Source of the DNA: Pseudobdellovibrionaceae bacterium
GTDB lineage: Bacteria > Bdellovibrionota > Bdellovibrionia > Bdellovibrionales > Bdellovibrionaceae
DNA length: 34,741 nucleotides
Assembly (NCBI GenBank): GCA_019637895.1
Contig: JAHBUU010000015.1
Coordinates: forward strand, 1-34,741
Reading direction: 5' to 3'
Both the position numbers and the translations under genes were made by a program. This document shows positions 1 through 8,431 of this stretch, one piece after another; the first letter of the stretch is position 1; each line of letters starts with the position of its first letter. The notes under the pieces are model-generated. The model had not been told where the DNA came from, searched no databases, and saw only the letters and a list, made by a program, of their open reading frames with translations.

Positions 1-1500
1 TCGTTCGCCTCAGAGACTGAGCCGAAGGGTCAGTCCGTCGAGGAACTCCTGCCCTTTTTAGAAGACATGCTTGGACAAATCGAAAGATCGAAAGAAATCC
101 CAGGCTTGATCGCGGCCGGTCCCCATGTCATTCCCGATAAAGTCGATGAAACCCAAGAATCACCACGTGTTCAGATCCTCAAAGTCGCACCAAAAACAGA
201 TCGTTTGCCCGTGCCGACGCCGACTCCCGAAGACAAGCCCAAGCTTCTGACCATGATCGAGTTCGACGCCCGCTTCAACGGCATTGAAACGACACCGATC
301 CTTCCTGTCGAAGAAAAGCCCGTGAATCCTCCTGTCGAGATTTTTACGCCAACACCGCCTGCCGCTGAAGTGGTCGATACGGTTCAAGGGGGCGACGATG
401 CTCCGGTTGTCACTCCAAAGGCTCAACCAGAGGCGGATGTGACTGTTGCCGGCGATGGCACGGCCTGTACCTCTTGTGGACCGAAAGCGACCAATTTGTC
501 CTTCATGCAATGCAACTCTCGAAACAACTATCTTGAGACAGAAATGAAGGGCCTGAAGAACGGACAGAGCCTCATCAGCGACCTGCTTCGTACAGGCCCT
601 CAAAAAGACAACTGGCTGAAAAACGAATGTCTGCGCTCGAGCATGGTCACCAAGCTGGGCGAGAACAACAATTCATTCCGCAGCTGCCCCGCTGGATCCG
701 ATAAGGCCAGCAAGACACGCATCCGTCCTTGCGTCTCGGAAAATTATTTTTCCCTGATTTCCAACTCGTTCGACCTAGTCACTCGTTGCATGGCTCCGCT
801 GATGGGCTCAAATCAGAAAGATCAAAAACGCGAAGTCCTTGAGCTGTTCGGAATGTTCCATATCGAATCCGGAATGCACATGAGCGCCATGAGTTCGAGC
901 GGTGCTGCCGGTTTTGGACAGTTGACCGAATCCGCCATTCAATCCATCAACAAGAACGAGCTCAGTGGCATCCGCAAAGTCCTCAAAGAACAAGGTGGCG
1001 CGTGCACCCGTCTGTCCACGGAATATTTGTCGGGCACACCGCCAATGCGATCCCAGGTTTCTAAGAGCTGTGACCGGATTTCCATGGCAAAGGGCAACCC
1101 TTTGACGAACATGATCTACTCGATCGCAAACGTCATGCAGTCAAAGCGCTATCTGAATGGTGACATCATCAATAGCTCGCGCCTCAAGGAGCGTTTCGAT
1201 CTGTCGGCGTCCGAACGCAAGCGATTGCTGACCGCGATTTCAGTCTGGTCCCACAACACGGGCCTGGGAGGAATGAAAACGCCTCTCCTCGCCTTGCTCA
1301 ACTCCACGTATCGCGGCAATAAAAAAGTGACCGACGTGGACAAGTTCCTCAAGGAACTGAAACAGGCAATGCTGGATTACCCTCACCGGGCCAACAAGCG
1401 CACGAAACGCAAGAAGGAAACTTCAGCCTATTATCCAAGCATCAAGAGCGCGATTCAGAGTATGAATAAAAACGTAGGAGGCGGCTCGTGTCTCAACTAA
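1..1500 (+). CDS. Lytic transglycosylase-like secreted protein, 5' end outside window
   Basis: The reading frame is open from base 1 without a stop, so the gene most likely starts upstream; the first in-frame ATG is at 67 (residue numbers below count from it). Residues about 45-130 are a Pro/Thr/Glu-rich linker. The C-terminal half carries an SLT-type transglycosylase signature: an HIESG motif with the presumed catalytic Glu at residue 267 (bases 865-867), followed by GAAGFGQLT at 280-288. This matches the E-S-G ... G-A-x-G-x-x-Q-L arrangement of the family. Several cysteines (CTSCG near 134-138, then further Cys) suggest a disulphide-bearing periplasmic protein. The family cleaves glycan strands of peptidoglycan. 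No signal peptide is visible because the N-terminus is missing. The gene overlaps the next start by 13 bases. Family assignment is fairly secure; substrate and biological role are not known from sequence. Confidence 0.75.
   Translation, partial: SFASETEPKGQSVEELLPFLEDMLGQIERSKEIPGLIAAGPHVIPDKVDETQESPRVQILKVAPKTDRLPVPTPTPEDKPKLLTMIEFDARFNGIETTPILPVEEKPVNPPVEIFTPTPPAAEVVDTVQGGDDAPVVTPKAQPEADVTVAGDGTACTSCGPKATNLSFMQCNSRNNYLETEMKGLKNGQSLISDLLRTGPQKDNWLKNECLRSSMVTKLGENNNSFRSCPAGSDKASKTRIRPCVSENYFSLISNSFDLVTRCMAPLMGSNQKDQKREVLELFGMFHIESGMHMSAMSSSGAAGFGQLTESAIQSINKNELSGIRKVLKEQGGACTRLSTEYLSGTPPMRSQVSKSCDRISMAKGNPLTNMIYSIANVMQSKRYLNGDIINSSRLKERFDLSASERKRLLTAISVWSHNTGLGGMKTPLLALLNSTYRGNKKVTDVDKFLKELKQAMLDYPHRANKRTKRKKETSAYYPSIKSAIQSMNKNVGGGSCLN
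1476..1481 (+). promoter_or_regulatory. Ribosome binding site that fixes a GTG start
   Basis: AGGAGG lies six bases before GTG at 1488 and inside the end of the upstream gene. It favours GTG 1488 over the ATG at 1503 and implies translation coupled to the transglycosylase-like gene. Confidence 0.7.
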
Positions 1501-1898
1501 AAATGATTCTCTTGGCCCTGCTCTTCGTTGCTCCGTCCGCCCACGCCTTCCGGGACGCCAAAGTTCATCTCGAGATCCAAGCCTTGAAAGGTTCTTTGAT
1601 CAAAGAACAATCCCTACAACAACGAATCGTCCTCGTCGAAAAATTCAAAAGCTTCATCGATCACTATCTTCAAAACGTCGTGATCGAAAACTCCGACAGA
1701 GGCCGCGAAGAATTCGCATCCCTCAACGAATTCGAAATGGCCCTCTTCACCATCAAGGTGAACGAAAAAAACCCGGCCACCACTTGCCGCTCAAGCTCAG
1801 CCCAAATCCGAAGCGAAGGCACCCTCCCCGAAGAAAAAAACACCCTCGCCCCCTCAGCCACGCAAACCCTAGAAATCCTAAGCCTACTCTGCCGCTAA
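1488..1898 (+). CDS. Small secreted protein, unknown function
   Basis: A 136-residue protein with a clear Sec signal peptide (hydrophobic run followed by APSAHA, probable cleavage near residue 20). The mature part is charged and mostly helical in character (residues 25-95), with two cysteines far apart in the last third (near 99 and 135). I recognise no family. It starts at GTG with a strong AGGAGG and overlaps the transglycosylase-like gene by 13 bases, so the two are probably co-expressed and act in the same compartment. The gene ends about 70 bases before a long palindromic terminator. The coding case rests on the signal peptide, the ribosome site and the overlap. The last 35 residues are low in complexity and could drift in related species. 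Confidence 0.65.
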   Translation: MSQLKMILLALLFVAPSAHAFRDAKVHLEIQALKGSLIKEQSLQQRIVLVEKFKSFIDHYLQNVVIENSDRGREEFASLNEFEMALFTIKVNEKNPATTCRSSSAQIRSEGTLPEEKNTLAPSATQTLEILSLLCR

Positions 1899-1935
1899 GC
1901 TCCCCAAAACCCAGATTGAACGCGGCCCAACGTCG

Positions 1936-2064
1936 CCTTGAAAGGACCTCCCGGAAGCGTGACGCGTTTTTTCGGAATAAAAAAAGGCTGAAGCAAAATG
2001 CTTCAGCCTTTTTTTATTCCGAAAAATCCGGGTAGAGCTCAAGGAAGAGCGTGTCCTTTCAAGG
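1936..2064. repeat. Nested inverted repeats around the terminator
   Basis: Outside the 27-bp stem lie two further exact inverted pairs: cccgga 1950-1955 with tccggg 2027-2032, and ccttgaaaggac 1936-1947 with gtcctttcaagg 2053-2064. The spacers between the pairs differ on the two sides. The unit fills most of the gap between the convergent genes. It could be a decayed palindromic mobile unit (REP/MITE-like) or simply an elaborate terminator. Only one copy is present here. Confidence 0.5.
1968..2026. terminator. Bidirectional terminator with 27-bp perfect stem
   Basis: Bases 1968-1994 and 2000-2026 are exact reverse complements with a five-base loop (aaaat). The stem core is ggctgaagc/gcttcagcc, flanked by A-rich then T-rich arms, so either strand yields a GC-rich hairpin followed by a U run. 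It sits between convergent genes (1488-1898 + and nuoI -), where a shared terminator is expected. Confidence 0.85.
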
Positions 2065-2106
2065 GGAGCCCCCGGCCCGCCCAAGAAAAGGCCAACGCGG
2101 CCAAAG

Positions 2107-2631
2107 TTAAATCCCGGCCTTGTGCCGTTCCTCATCATCAACATGAGTCAGAATACCGCCCTTGAGTTGTGGACGGTAAGCCAGCTTCTGGATGTCGTAG
2201 ATGAAATTCGTTCCACTGAGTCCCGGGGTTTGCCATTCAGGACCGAGGCGAATCGCATCAACTGGGCAAGCCTCTTCACAGAAGCCGCAGAAAACGCAAC
2301 GGAGCATATCGATCTCGTAGCTGATCGGGTATTTCTCGACGCTGGGGTCTTCGTGCTCGGCCGCCGTGATCTTGATGCACTCAGCAGGACAGTTGGTCGC
2401 GCACAGCATGCAGGCCGTGCAGCGCAAAGAACCGTCCTTTTTGACCGTCAGGATGTGGTTCCCCTTGAAGCGCGGGCTGTATTCGTACTTCTGCTCGGGA
2501 TAATCAAGAGTGATCATCTTTTTCCGGTTCAGAAGGTTATAGAACAAGTGCTTCATGGTGATGCCGAGACCCGTGAAGATTCCCGGCAAGTACCAGTTCT
2601 TTTTTTCTCCGGTGTTCTGGACGACGCTCAC
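2107..2631 (-). CDS. nuoI: NADH-quinone oxidoreductase subunit I
   Basis: This 174-residue ferredoxin-like subunit of complex I carries the two 4Fe-4S clusters N6a and N6b that pass electrons from the NuoG side to NuoB. Two CxxCxxCxxxCP motifs are plain: CTACMLCATNCP and CVFCGFCEEACP. Length and the N-terminal amphipathic region fit the family. The start is GTG at 2631 and shares a GTGA overlap of four bases with nuoG, so the two are translationally coupled. In most nuo operons nuoH sits between nuoG and nuoI; here it is absent. nuoI is the last gene of the cluster, followed by the palindromic bidirectional terminator. Confidence 0.95.
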   Translation of the reverse strand: MSVVQNTGEKKNWYLPGIFTGLGITMKHLFYNLLNRKKMITLDYPEQKYEYSPRFKGNHILTVKKDGSLRCTACMLCATNCPAECIKITAAEHEDPSVEKYPISYEIDMLRCVFCGFCEEACPVDAIRLGPEWQTPGLSGTNFIYDIQKLAYRPQLKGGILTHVDDEERHKAGI

Positions 2632-4208
2632 AGAGACCCCCTACGGAACACGAATTCGTTTTTTTTGCGATGTTCGAGCATAACTTCGTCTTCGCGACGA
2701 TTGCTTTCGACGAAGAGCTCTTTCGTGGTTGGAATGGTGAGATTCCGTCCAGCCATCAGCATCGTGGCTTCGGTCAAAGTCAGCGCTTCAGAAACGACTG
2801 TGGTCACGCGCTTCACCTTTTGTTCGAGACCCTTGAAGTTCACGTAAGTGCCTTCTTTTTCGATGTAGCTCTTCATCGGGATCAAGGTCACATCCCCGGA
2901 CAAAGCGTTCAAAGCTTCGTTTTTACCGGATTGCATCCAGACGAGTTTTTTCGCCTTCGAGAGGAGTTTGATCTTCTCGTTCATATCCGGGAAGACGAAC
3001 TGATTCTCTGGACCCGCGACAACGACCGTTTTGATCGCGCCCGAGTTCAGACCAGCTTCCAGATCAGACCATGAGCCCGAAAGTCCGTGCTTTTCCATGA
3101 CGCGCAAAAGACCTTTGGTGTTCGGGTTCTTATCACCCCGAGCAAGCAGCCCGTCGAAATCGTCGAAGCTCTCTTTGTTGTTGATCCAGAAATAGATCTT
3201 CTTGGTTTTGAATTCGTTGATAAAGGCCGGGATGATCGCTTCGTACTCTTCGAGAGTGTACTGAGCAGTCAATACCAGAGCCAAAGAATCACCCGCCGCC
3301 GACTTGAGATCGGCAGAAACGTCTTTGGCCGCTTGGCCTGGAGCCAGCTCGGTCCATCCGGATCCGGTGTGCTTTTGGGCGCGCAAAAGACGAGCCTCGC
3401 GATTCACAAACTTGTAAGCATCACGACCGGTGTCCGTCATCCAATGACCGTTCACATCCGGGTTGTACCGAGGCTTGATCCTGAAGATCCCCTCTTTATT
3501 GAAGTAAACCTTGGTATTGCAACCGGTGCTGCAGCCCGTGCAGATGGTGTCGGCATCTTTCAGATACCAAACCCGCTGACGGAAACGGAAGTCTTTCGAG
3601 GTCAAAGCACCCACAGGGCAAATATCGACGGTGTTCATCGAGTAGTTGTTGTCGAGCTGTTTGCCTTCGACCACGCCGATTTCGGTGCGGTCACCACGAT
3701 TGAAGAGACCGAGCTCGTTCGTCTTGGTCACTTCTTCGGTGAAGCGCGTGCAACGCGAACACAGGATACAACGTTCGGAATCCAAAACCACGCGAGGACC
3801 CAGGTCCACGACCTTGTGTTTCTTCACTTTGCGTTCGGACATCTCGGGGTTGTATTTCCCGAACTCCATGTATTGATCCTGCAAACCGCACTCACCAGCC
3901 TGATCGCAGATCGGGCAATCGAGAGGGTGATTGATCAAGTGGAAATCCAAGACCCACTTGACGCCGTCTTTGATCTTTTCCGACTTGTTATTGATCTTCA
4001 TGCCCTCGGTGACGACGGTATTGCACGCGATCTGAGGACGAGGATTCCCCTCGATCTCGCAGATGCAAAGACGGCAAACGCCAGCAACGGACAGGCCTGG
4101 GTGATAGCAGTAGTGGGCAATCGCTTCGCCGGTCTGATAGTAGGCTTCCATGATGGTGGAGCCTTCTTTGACCTCGACCTCTTTGCCATTAATGGTGCAT
4201 TTCGGCAT
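2628..4208 (-). CDS. nuoG: NADH-quinone oxidoreductase subunit G, short form
   Basis: The 526-residue iron-sulphur subunit of the complex I electron-input arm. Seen in order: a 2Fe-2S ferredoxin domain (Cys34, 45, 48, 62), the His-Cys3 cluster N5 motif (His94, Cys98, 101, 107), the N4 4Fe-4S motif (Cys147, 150, 153, 197), then the start of a molybdopterin-oxidoreductase-like domain with CTGCSTGC (Cys223, 226, 230). The fourth ligand of that last cluster (N7), normally Cys in a WMCDxGR motif, is Thr258 here (WMTDTGR). The C-terminal domain is much shorter than in E. coli NuoG (about 900 residues). Start ATG has a good GAGAGG upstream. It overlaps nuoF by 20 bases and nuoI by 4. Confidence 0.93.
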   Translation of the reverse strand: MPKCTINGKEVEVKEGSTIMEAYYQTGEAIAHYCYHPGLSVAGVCRLCICEIEGNPRPQIACNTVVTEGMKINNKSEKIKDGVKWVLDFHLINHPLDCPICDQAGECGLQDQYMEFGKYNPEMSERKVKKHKVVDLGPRVVLDSERCILCSRCTRFTEEVTKTNELGLFNRGDRTEIGVVEGKQLDNNYSMNTVDICPVGALTSKDFRFRQRVWYLKDADTICTGCSTGCNTKVYFNKEGIFRIKPRYNPDVNGHWMTDTGRDAYKFVNREARLLRAQKHTGSGWTELAPGQAAKDVSADLKSAAGDSLALVLTAQYTLEEYEAIIPAFINEFKTKKIYFWINNKESFDDFDGLLARGDKNPNTKGLLRVMEKHGLSGSWSDLEAGLNSGAIKTVVVAGPENQFVFPDMNEKIKLLSKAKKLVWMQSGKNEALNALSGDVTLIPMKSYIEKEGTYVNFKGLEQKVKRVTTVVSEALTLTEATMLMAGRNLTIPTTKELFVESNRREDEVMLEHRKKNEFVFRRGSL

Positions 4209-5478
4209 ACGACGTTCCTCTCACCTTGGAGCGACCTTCACGGACGTAGAATTCAAATTCGTCGCGGAATTTCGAAACAAAACTCAAAACAGGCAATGCA
4301 GCCGCGTCAGAAAGAGCGCAGATCGTGCGGCCTTTCATGTTGTCAGCCACTTTCATCAGCAAATCGATGTCCTGCAACCGACCGCGGCCTTCCAAAATCG
4401 AATGAACGATTTTGTTCAACCAGCCTGTGCCCTCACGGCAAGGCGTGCACTGACCACAGGATTCGTGATGATAGAAATGCATGAGCACGCCCAGCAAATC
4501 GACCATGCATTGTGAATCGTCGATCACAATGACAGCGCCGGAACCGAGCATGGTGCCCATGCCAGCCAGACATTCGTAATCGAGAGTCGCACGCTCGACT
4601 TCTTCGGCCGTCAATACCGGAGCCGACGATCCACCAGGGATGACCGCTTTCAGTTTACGACCAGGCTTCATGCCCCCGCCCAATCCATTGATCAGGTCTT
4701 TCAGAGGATAAGCGAGTGGAACCTCGTAGTTTCCAGGTTTCATCACGTTCCCGCTCAGCGAGAACAGCTTGGTCCCAGCGGACTTTTCAGTTCCGTATTT
4801 TTTGTAAGCGGCGGCACCGTCACGGATGATGTATTTCACCGCAGCCAACGTTTCGACGTTGTTCACGATGGTGGGTTTTCGCAGATATCCCTGAACCGCC
4901 GGGAATGGTGGTTTCAGTTTTGGCTGTCCTTTGAGTCCCTCGAGAGAGGAAATCATTCCGGTCTCTTCACCGCAGATGTATGCACCCGCGCCCGAGTAGA
5001 CGTCCATATCATGATCGAAACCAGATCCGAGGATGTTTTTCCCCAGATATCCGGCCTTGTAGGCCTCTTCGAGGGCCTGGGTCACGATGCGGATCGGAGT
5101 TTTGTACTCGCCGCGAATGTAGATATAGGACTTTTTCGAACCGATCGCATAGGCCGACATGATCATGCCCTCGATGAGTTGGTGCGGAGCCCGCTCCATC
5201 ATCATGCGATCTTTGAATGTTCCCGGCTCGCCTTCGTCCGCATTGCAAAGAAGGTAACGAGGTTCGTTGTTCTTGGGCAGGAAGCCCCATTTCATTCCGG
5301 TCGGAAAGCCCGCTCCTCCACGACCACGAAGGCCAGCGGCCTTCACTTCGTCGATGATGGCTTGAGGTTGCATCTTGAGGGCTTTCGCGAGTTCGACGTA
5401 ACCACCGTTCTTTTTGTAGCCTTCGATGCCACGGAATTCGTCGAGGTGATAGAACTCGGTGAGGAGTTTGGTTTCCAT
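4189..5478 (-). CDS. nuoF: NADH-quinone oxidoreductase subunit F (NADH and FMN binding)
   Basis: The 429-residue flavoprotein that oxidises NADH and passes electrons through FMN to cluster N3. The GLRGRGGAGFPTG glycine-rich motif (residues 49-61) binds FMN/NADH, NADEGEPGTFKDR follows at 79-91, and the 4Fe-4S ligands are Cys341, 344, 347 (SCGQCTPC) and Cys387. Length is normal for NuoF. Its ATG overlaps the nuoE stop by one base (TAATG), and its end overlaps nuoG by 20 bases. It sits in the electron-input module E-F-G, as in other bacteria. Confidence 0.96.
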   Translation of the reverse strand: METKLLTEFYHLDEFRGIEGYKKNGGYVELAKALKMQPQAIIDEVKAAGLRGRGGAGFPTGMKWGFLPKNNEPRYLLCNADEGEPGTFKDRMMMERAPHQLIEGMIMSAYAIGSKKSYIYIRGEYKTPIRIVTQALEEAYKAGYLGKNILGSGFDHDMDVYSGAGAYICGEETGMISSLEGLKGQPKLKPPFPAVQGYLRKPTIVNNVETLAAVKYIIRDGAAAYKKYGTEKSAGTKLFSLSGNVMKPGNYEVPLAYPLKDLINGLGGGMKPGRKLKAVIPGGSSAPVLTAEEVERATLDYECLAGMGTMLGSGAVIVIDDSQCMVDLLGVLMHFYHHESCGQCTPCREGTGWLNKIVHSILEGRGRLQDIDLLMKVADNMKGRTICALSDAAALPVLSFVSKFRDEFEFYVREGRSKVRGTSYAEMHH

Positions 5479-5954
5479 TACTTCATCCCTCGCAGAATGT
5501 TCATCGCCGATTCCGGCGTGAGTTTTTCATAATAGTCGTCGTTCACTTGCATCATCGGAGCGGTTCCGCAGGAACCCAGGCACTCCACTCGCGAGACCGT
5601 GAATCGGCCATCTTCGCTGACTTCGCCCAGTTTCACACCGAGCTGACCGCAAATGTGGCTCGCGAGTTCGCGTCCGCCTTCGACAGCGCAGGAAATATTC
5701 GTGCAGACCTGCACGTGGAATCTCCCGACGGGCTCTTGGTTGAACATGGTGTAGAACGTAAAGACTTCGTTGATTCGCGATTCCGGAAGTTCCATCACGC
5801 GAGCCAATTCGTTGATCACATCAACATTCACCCAGCCGTTGTTTTCCTTTTGGGCGATGTACAGCGATGGGATGATCGCCGACTCTTTGGTCTCGTACCG
5901 GCCCAGCTCTTTTTTTACTTCCGCAAGTCCTGCGGGAGACAATTGAAATGCCAT
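5478..5954 (-). CDS. nuoE: NADH-quinone oxidoreductase subunit E
   Basis: The 158-residue thioredoxin-like 2Fe-2S subunit that holds cluster N1a next to NuoF. Ligands Cys84, Cys89, Cys125 and Cys129 are present in CTNISC and CLGSC contexts typical of the family, and the length is usual. The start ATG is preceded by AAGGGG. It follows nuoCD after 13 bases and shares a TAATG junction with nuoF, so it is part of one transcript. Confidence 0.95.
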   Translation of the reverse strand: MAFQLSPAGLAEVKKELGRYETKESAIIPSLYIAQKENNGWVNVDVINELARVMELPESRINEVFTFYTMFNQEPVGRFHVQVCTNISCAVEGGRELASHICGQLGVKLGEVSEDGRFTVSRVECLGSCGTAPMMQVNDDYYEKLTPESAMNILRGMK

Positions 5955-5967
5955 CTCTATTTTCCCC

Positions 5968-7650
5968 TTACCGATCCAGCTCGCCGGCGATCAGGTTCAT
6001 ACTTGCGACAGTGGCGATTGCATCCGCGAGCTGCCAGCCCTTCACGACACTGCTGAACGACTGATAAACCGCAAAGCAAGGTGGACGGACTTTCAAACGA
6101 TACGGATTCGCGCTGCCATCGGAGATCAGATAGAAACCAAGTTCTCCGTTTGGAGCTTCCGTCGCATCGTAGACTTCGCCCACAGGGGGACGAAGACCTT
6201 TGATGACGAGCATGAAGTGGTTCATGAGACCTTCGATGTTCCCGTAAACGTCTTTCTTTTCGGGCAACACGATGCCTTTGTCGCGGATGGTGTAGTCACC
6301 ACCCGGAACGTTTTTGCAAACCTGTTGGATGATTCGGATCGACTGGCGCATCTCTTCGATACGAACCAGATAACGGTCGTAAATATCGCCGTTCGTTCCC
6401 ACAGGAACGTCGAAATCCAAAGCGTCATAACCATAATAAGGCTTGGTCTTGCGAAGATCGACATTCACGCCGGTCGCACGCAACATCGGACCCGTAAAGC
6501 CCCAGGCGATCGCGTCTTGCGCCGAGACCGGAGCCACACCCATCGTCCGCTTCACGAAGATTTTGTTGTCGAGGATCAGACGGCTCACTTCGTCGATCGC
6601 GAGATTCATCTCGCGGCAGAACTCGAGAACTTCGTCGAACCATCCTTCGGGAGCATCCTGAGCCATTCCGCCCACGCGGGTCATGGACACGGTCAAGCGA
6701 GCACCGCAAAGGCGTTCGAACAGGGTGTAGACTTTTTCGCGATAAGTGAACATGTGGAAAAAGGTCGTCAAGGCGCCCAAGTCGAGGGCTCCGGTTCCCA
6801 CCGCGATGATATGGTCGATGACTCGAGAGAGTTCACACAAGATCACGCGCATGGCTTGGGCCCGCGGCGGGATCTCGACGTTCAAAACCCGTTCGACCGC
6901 TTTGCAATAACCCACGTTGTTCGCGGGGGCCGAGCAATAGTTCAAACGATCCGTGTAAGGGATAACCTGATTGTACGGATGGGTCTCGGCCATTTTTTCG
7001 AAACAGCGGTGCAGATAACCGATTTCAGGATTCGCACGAACGATGGTCTCGCCATCCAGTTCGGCCATCACACGAAGGGTTCCGTGCATCGCCGGGTGAG
7101 AGGGACCGATGTTGAGTGGAACCAAGTTTTCATTCAGCACATCACCGCGCTGGCCATCGACGTTGTCGAAGTGAACCGGCAGAACCGAGTCACAATGCTG
7201 TTGGGCATCTGCCTCGTAGTCTTTACGAAGAGGATGTCCGACGAACTGATGATGCGTGAGGATCTTGCGCAGGTTCGGGTGGTTATCGAAACGGATCCCG
7301 AACATATCGTACGCTTCGCGCTCGAACCAATCAGCGCCTTTCCAGACACCGATCACGGATTCGATGGATTCGCCTTCCGCGAGCGGAACTTTCACGCGCA
7401 GACGCGAACCGTCCTTCGAGGAAAACAGGTGATAGACGACGTCGAAACGCTTTTCGCGTTTGGGCCAGTCCACACCGCAGACGTCCATCAGGAAATCGAA
7501 ACGGCCCGTGTCGCGGAAGTGCTTCAGAACGGGAACGATGTCCCCTTTCGGAAGCACGAGCACGTCATCGCCAATGGCGTTGCTGAAATCGTAATTTTGA
7601 ATATTGAATCGACCAGCGAGGTCCTGCTTCAGATTTTCAAGCTTGCTCAT
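5968..7650 (-). CDS. nuoCD: Fused NADH-quinone oxidoreductase subunits C and D
   Basis: A 560-residue fusion of the 30-kDa and 49-kDa type subunits, which form the quinone-proximal part of the peripheral arm. NuoC occupies residues 1 to about 155, with the [13 protein letters not shown] signature at 109-121. A short linker follows, and NuoD runs from about 170 to the end, with [11 protein letters not shown] at 180-190. Fused nuoCD occurs in E. coli and several other lineages, while many bacteria keep two genes. The start ATG lies inside the end of nuoB (14-base overlap) with only a modest GGAAG ribosome site. The C-terminus ends in ELDR, close to the usual NuoD ending, so the gene appears intact. 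Confidence 0.95.
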   Translation of the reverse strand: MSKLENLKQDLAGRFNIQNYDFSNAIGDDVLVLPKGDIVPVLKHFRDTGRFDFLMDVCGVDWPKREKRFDVVYHLFSSKDGSRLRVKVPLAEGESIESVIGVWKGADWFEREAYDMFGIRFDNHPNLRKILTHHQFVGHPLRKDYEADAQQHCDSVLPVHFDNVDGQRGDVLNENLVPLNIGPSHPAMHGTLRVMAELDGETIVRANPEIGYLHRCFEKMAETHPYNQVIPYTDRLNYCSAPANNVGYCKAVERVLNVEIPPRAQAMRVILCELSRVIDHIIAVGTGALDLGALTTFFHMFTYREKVYTLFERLCGARLTVSMTRVGGMAQDAPEGWFDEVLEFCREMNLAIDEVSRLILDNKIFVKRTMGVAPVSAQDAIAWGFTGPMLRATGVNVDLRKTKPYYGYDALDFDVPVGTNGDIYDRYLVRIEEMRQSIRIIQQVCKNVPGGDYTIRDKGIVLPEKKDVYGNIEGLMNHFMLVIKGLRPPVGEVYDATEAPNGELGFYLISDGSANPYRLKVRPPCFAVYQSFSSVVKGWQLADAIATVASMNLIAGELDR

Positions 7651-8224
7651 AAGGATTCTTCCAGTTGTCTTTCCACGGGCGCGGAGTGTGGTCTTTGATC
7701 ATTTTCTGCAAGGTCATGATGCCATCGAGAACCGCTTCCGGAGTCGGAGGGCAACCTGGAACATACACATCGACAGGGATCACTTTGTCGGCGCCTTGAA
7801 GAACGTGATAGGCGCGATAGAAGCCACCCGAACTCGCGCAGGCTCCCATGGAAATCACGTATTTTGGCTCGAGCATCTGTTCGTAAATGCGAACAAGGAT
7901 CGGCGCCATTTTTTCAGTGATGGTTCCAGCGACGACGAGCAAATCAGATTGGCGCGGAGAGAAGCGAACGACTTCGGCACCGAAACGAGCCAAGTCATAA
8001 CGAGGTCCCATGACGGACATCAGTTCGATCCCGCAACAAGCCGTTCCGTAAGGAAGAGGCCACATCGAGTTTCGACGTCCCCACGCGATGACCGCATCCA
8101 GTTTGGAGGTCATCGCAAAACTGCGAGACATATCGTCCGCAGCTTGGGTTCCCAAAGCCATGTTCGAAGCCGAAGAATTTTGCGTTGATGACAACGCTCC
8201 TGATGACAACGAATCCGATGCCAT
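7637..8224 (-). CDS. nuoB: NADH-quinone oxidoreductase subunit B
   Basis: The subunit holding cluster N2, the last electron donor to quinone. The tandem cysteines of ACCGIE (Cys63, 64) and the later Cys129 (GACASSGG) and Cys158 (VPGCPP) are the expected four ligands. The frame stays open 51 bases further upstream, but ATG 8224 is directly preceded by GAGGTGA and gives 195 residues, so I take it as the start. The first 35 or so residues are Ser/Ala-rich and lie before the conserved domain. It is the first gene of the cluster: nuoA, usually just upstream, is absent, and a CapA-like gene lies there instead. Confidence 0.94.
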   Translation of the reverse strand: MASDSLSSGALSSTQNSSASNMALGTQAADDMSRSFAMTSKLDAVIAWGRRNSMWPLPYGTACCGIELMSVMGPRYDLARFGAEVVRFSPRQSDLLVVAGTITEKMAPILVRIYEQMLEPKYVISMGACASSGGFYRAYHVLQGADKVIPVDVYVPGCPPTPEAVLDGIMTLQKMIKDHTPRPWKDNWKNPYEQA

Positions 8225-8226
8225 TC

Positions 8227-8233
8227 TCACCTC
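8227..8233 (-). promoter_or_regulatory. Ribosome binding site of nuoB
   Basis: On the minus strand GAGGTGA precedes ATG 8224 and matches the 16S rRNA tail well. It decides the start against the longer open frame reaching 8275. Confidence 0.6.
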
Positions 8234-8395
8234 ACTTGCATTTTCGTATCCTACTCGGTTTAACGAAAATCCCAAGCCAAGACAACTAGGTATGACTCGC
8301 AGTCCGGGAAGACCCTCTGCGTCAGATGGCGGTGAGGGCGATTCGATTTTGGAAGTGAAAAATCAGGTCGTGAGAACAAGTCTCAATCGCGAAAA

Positions 8396-8416
8396 CCGGG
8401 CCTTGAAAAAGCCCGG
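8396..8416 (-). terminator. Terminator of the CapA-like gene
   Basis: The arms ccgggc 8396-8401 and gcccgg 8411-8416 form a six-pair GC stem. Read on the minus strand, it is followed by TTTT, about 15 bases after the stop of the CapA-like gene. This would separate that gene from the nuo operon downstream. Confidence 0.55.
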
Positions 8417-8431
8417 CTCAAAGAAGTCATC

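Noticed and set aside
1784..2144. Two small open frames on opposite strands with near-identical ends (FRNKKRLK...)
   Set aside because: Both arise from reading the 27-bp palindrome in each direction and are not proteins.
2628..4208. NuoG as a frameshifted or truncated pseudogene
   Set aside because: The gene ends in a proper GTGA overlap with nuoI, and the downstream gene is intact, so the short length is natural.
3087..4484. Long open frame (465 codons) antisense to nuoG and nuoF
   Set aside because: It mirrors the codon pattern of well-recognised nuo genes; its product is low in motif content and matches no family.
6217..7698. 493-codon open frame antisense to nuoCD
   Set aside because: nuoCD is unambiguous on the other strand; the antisense product is compositionally odd (His/Arg/Asp-rich) and has no ribosome site of note.
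8225..8395. Sigma-70 promoter for the nuo operon
   Set aside because: Several TTG-containing hexamers occur, but none pairs with a good -10 at 16-18 bases, so I do not place one.
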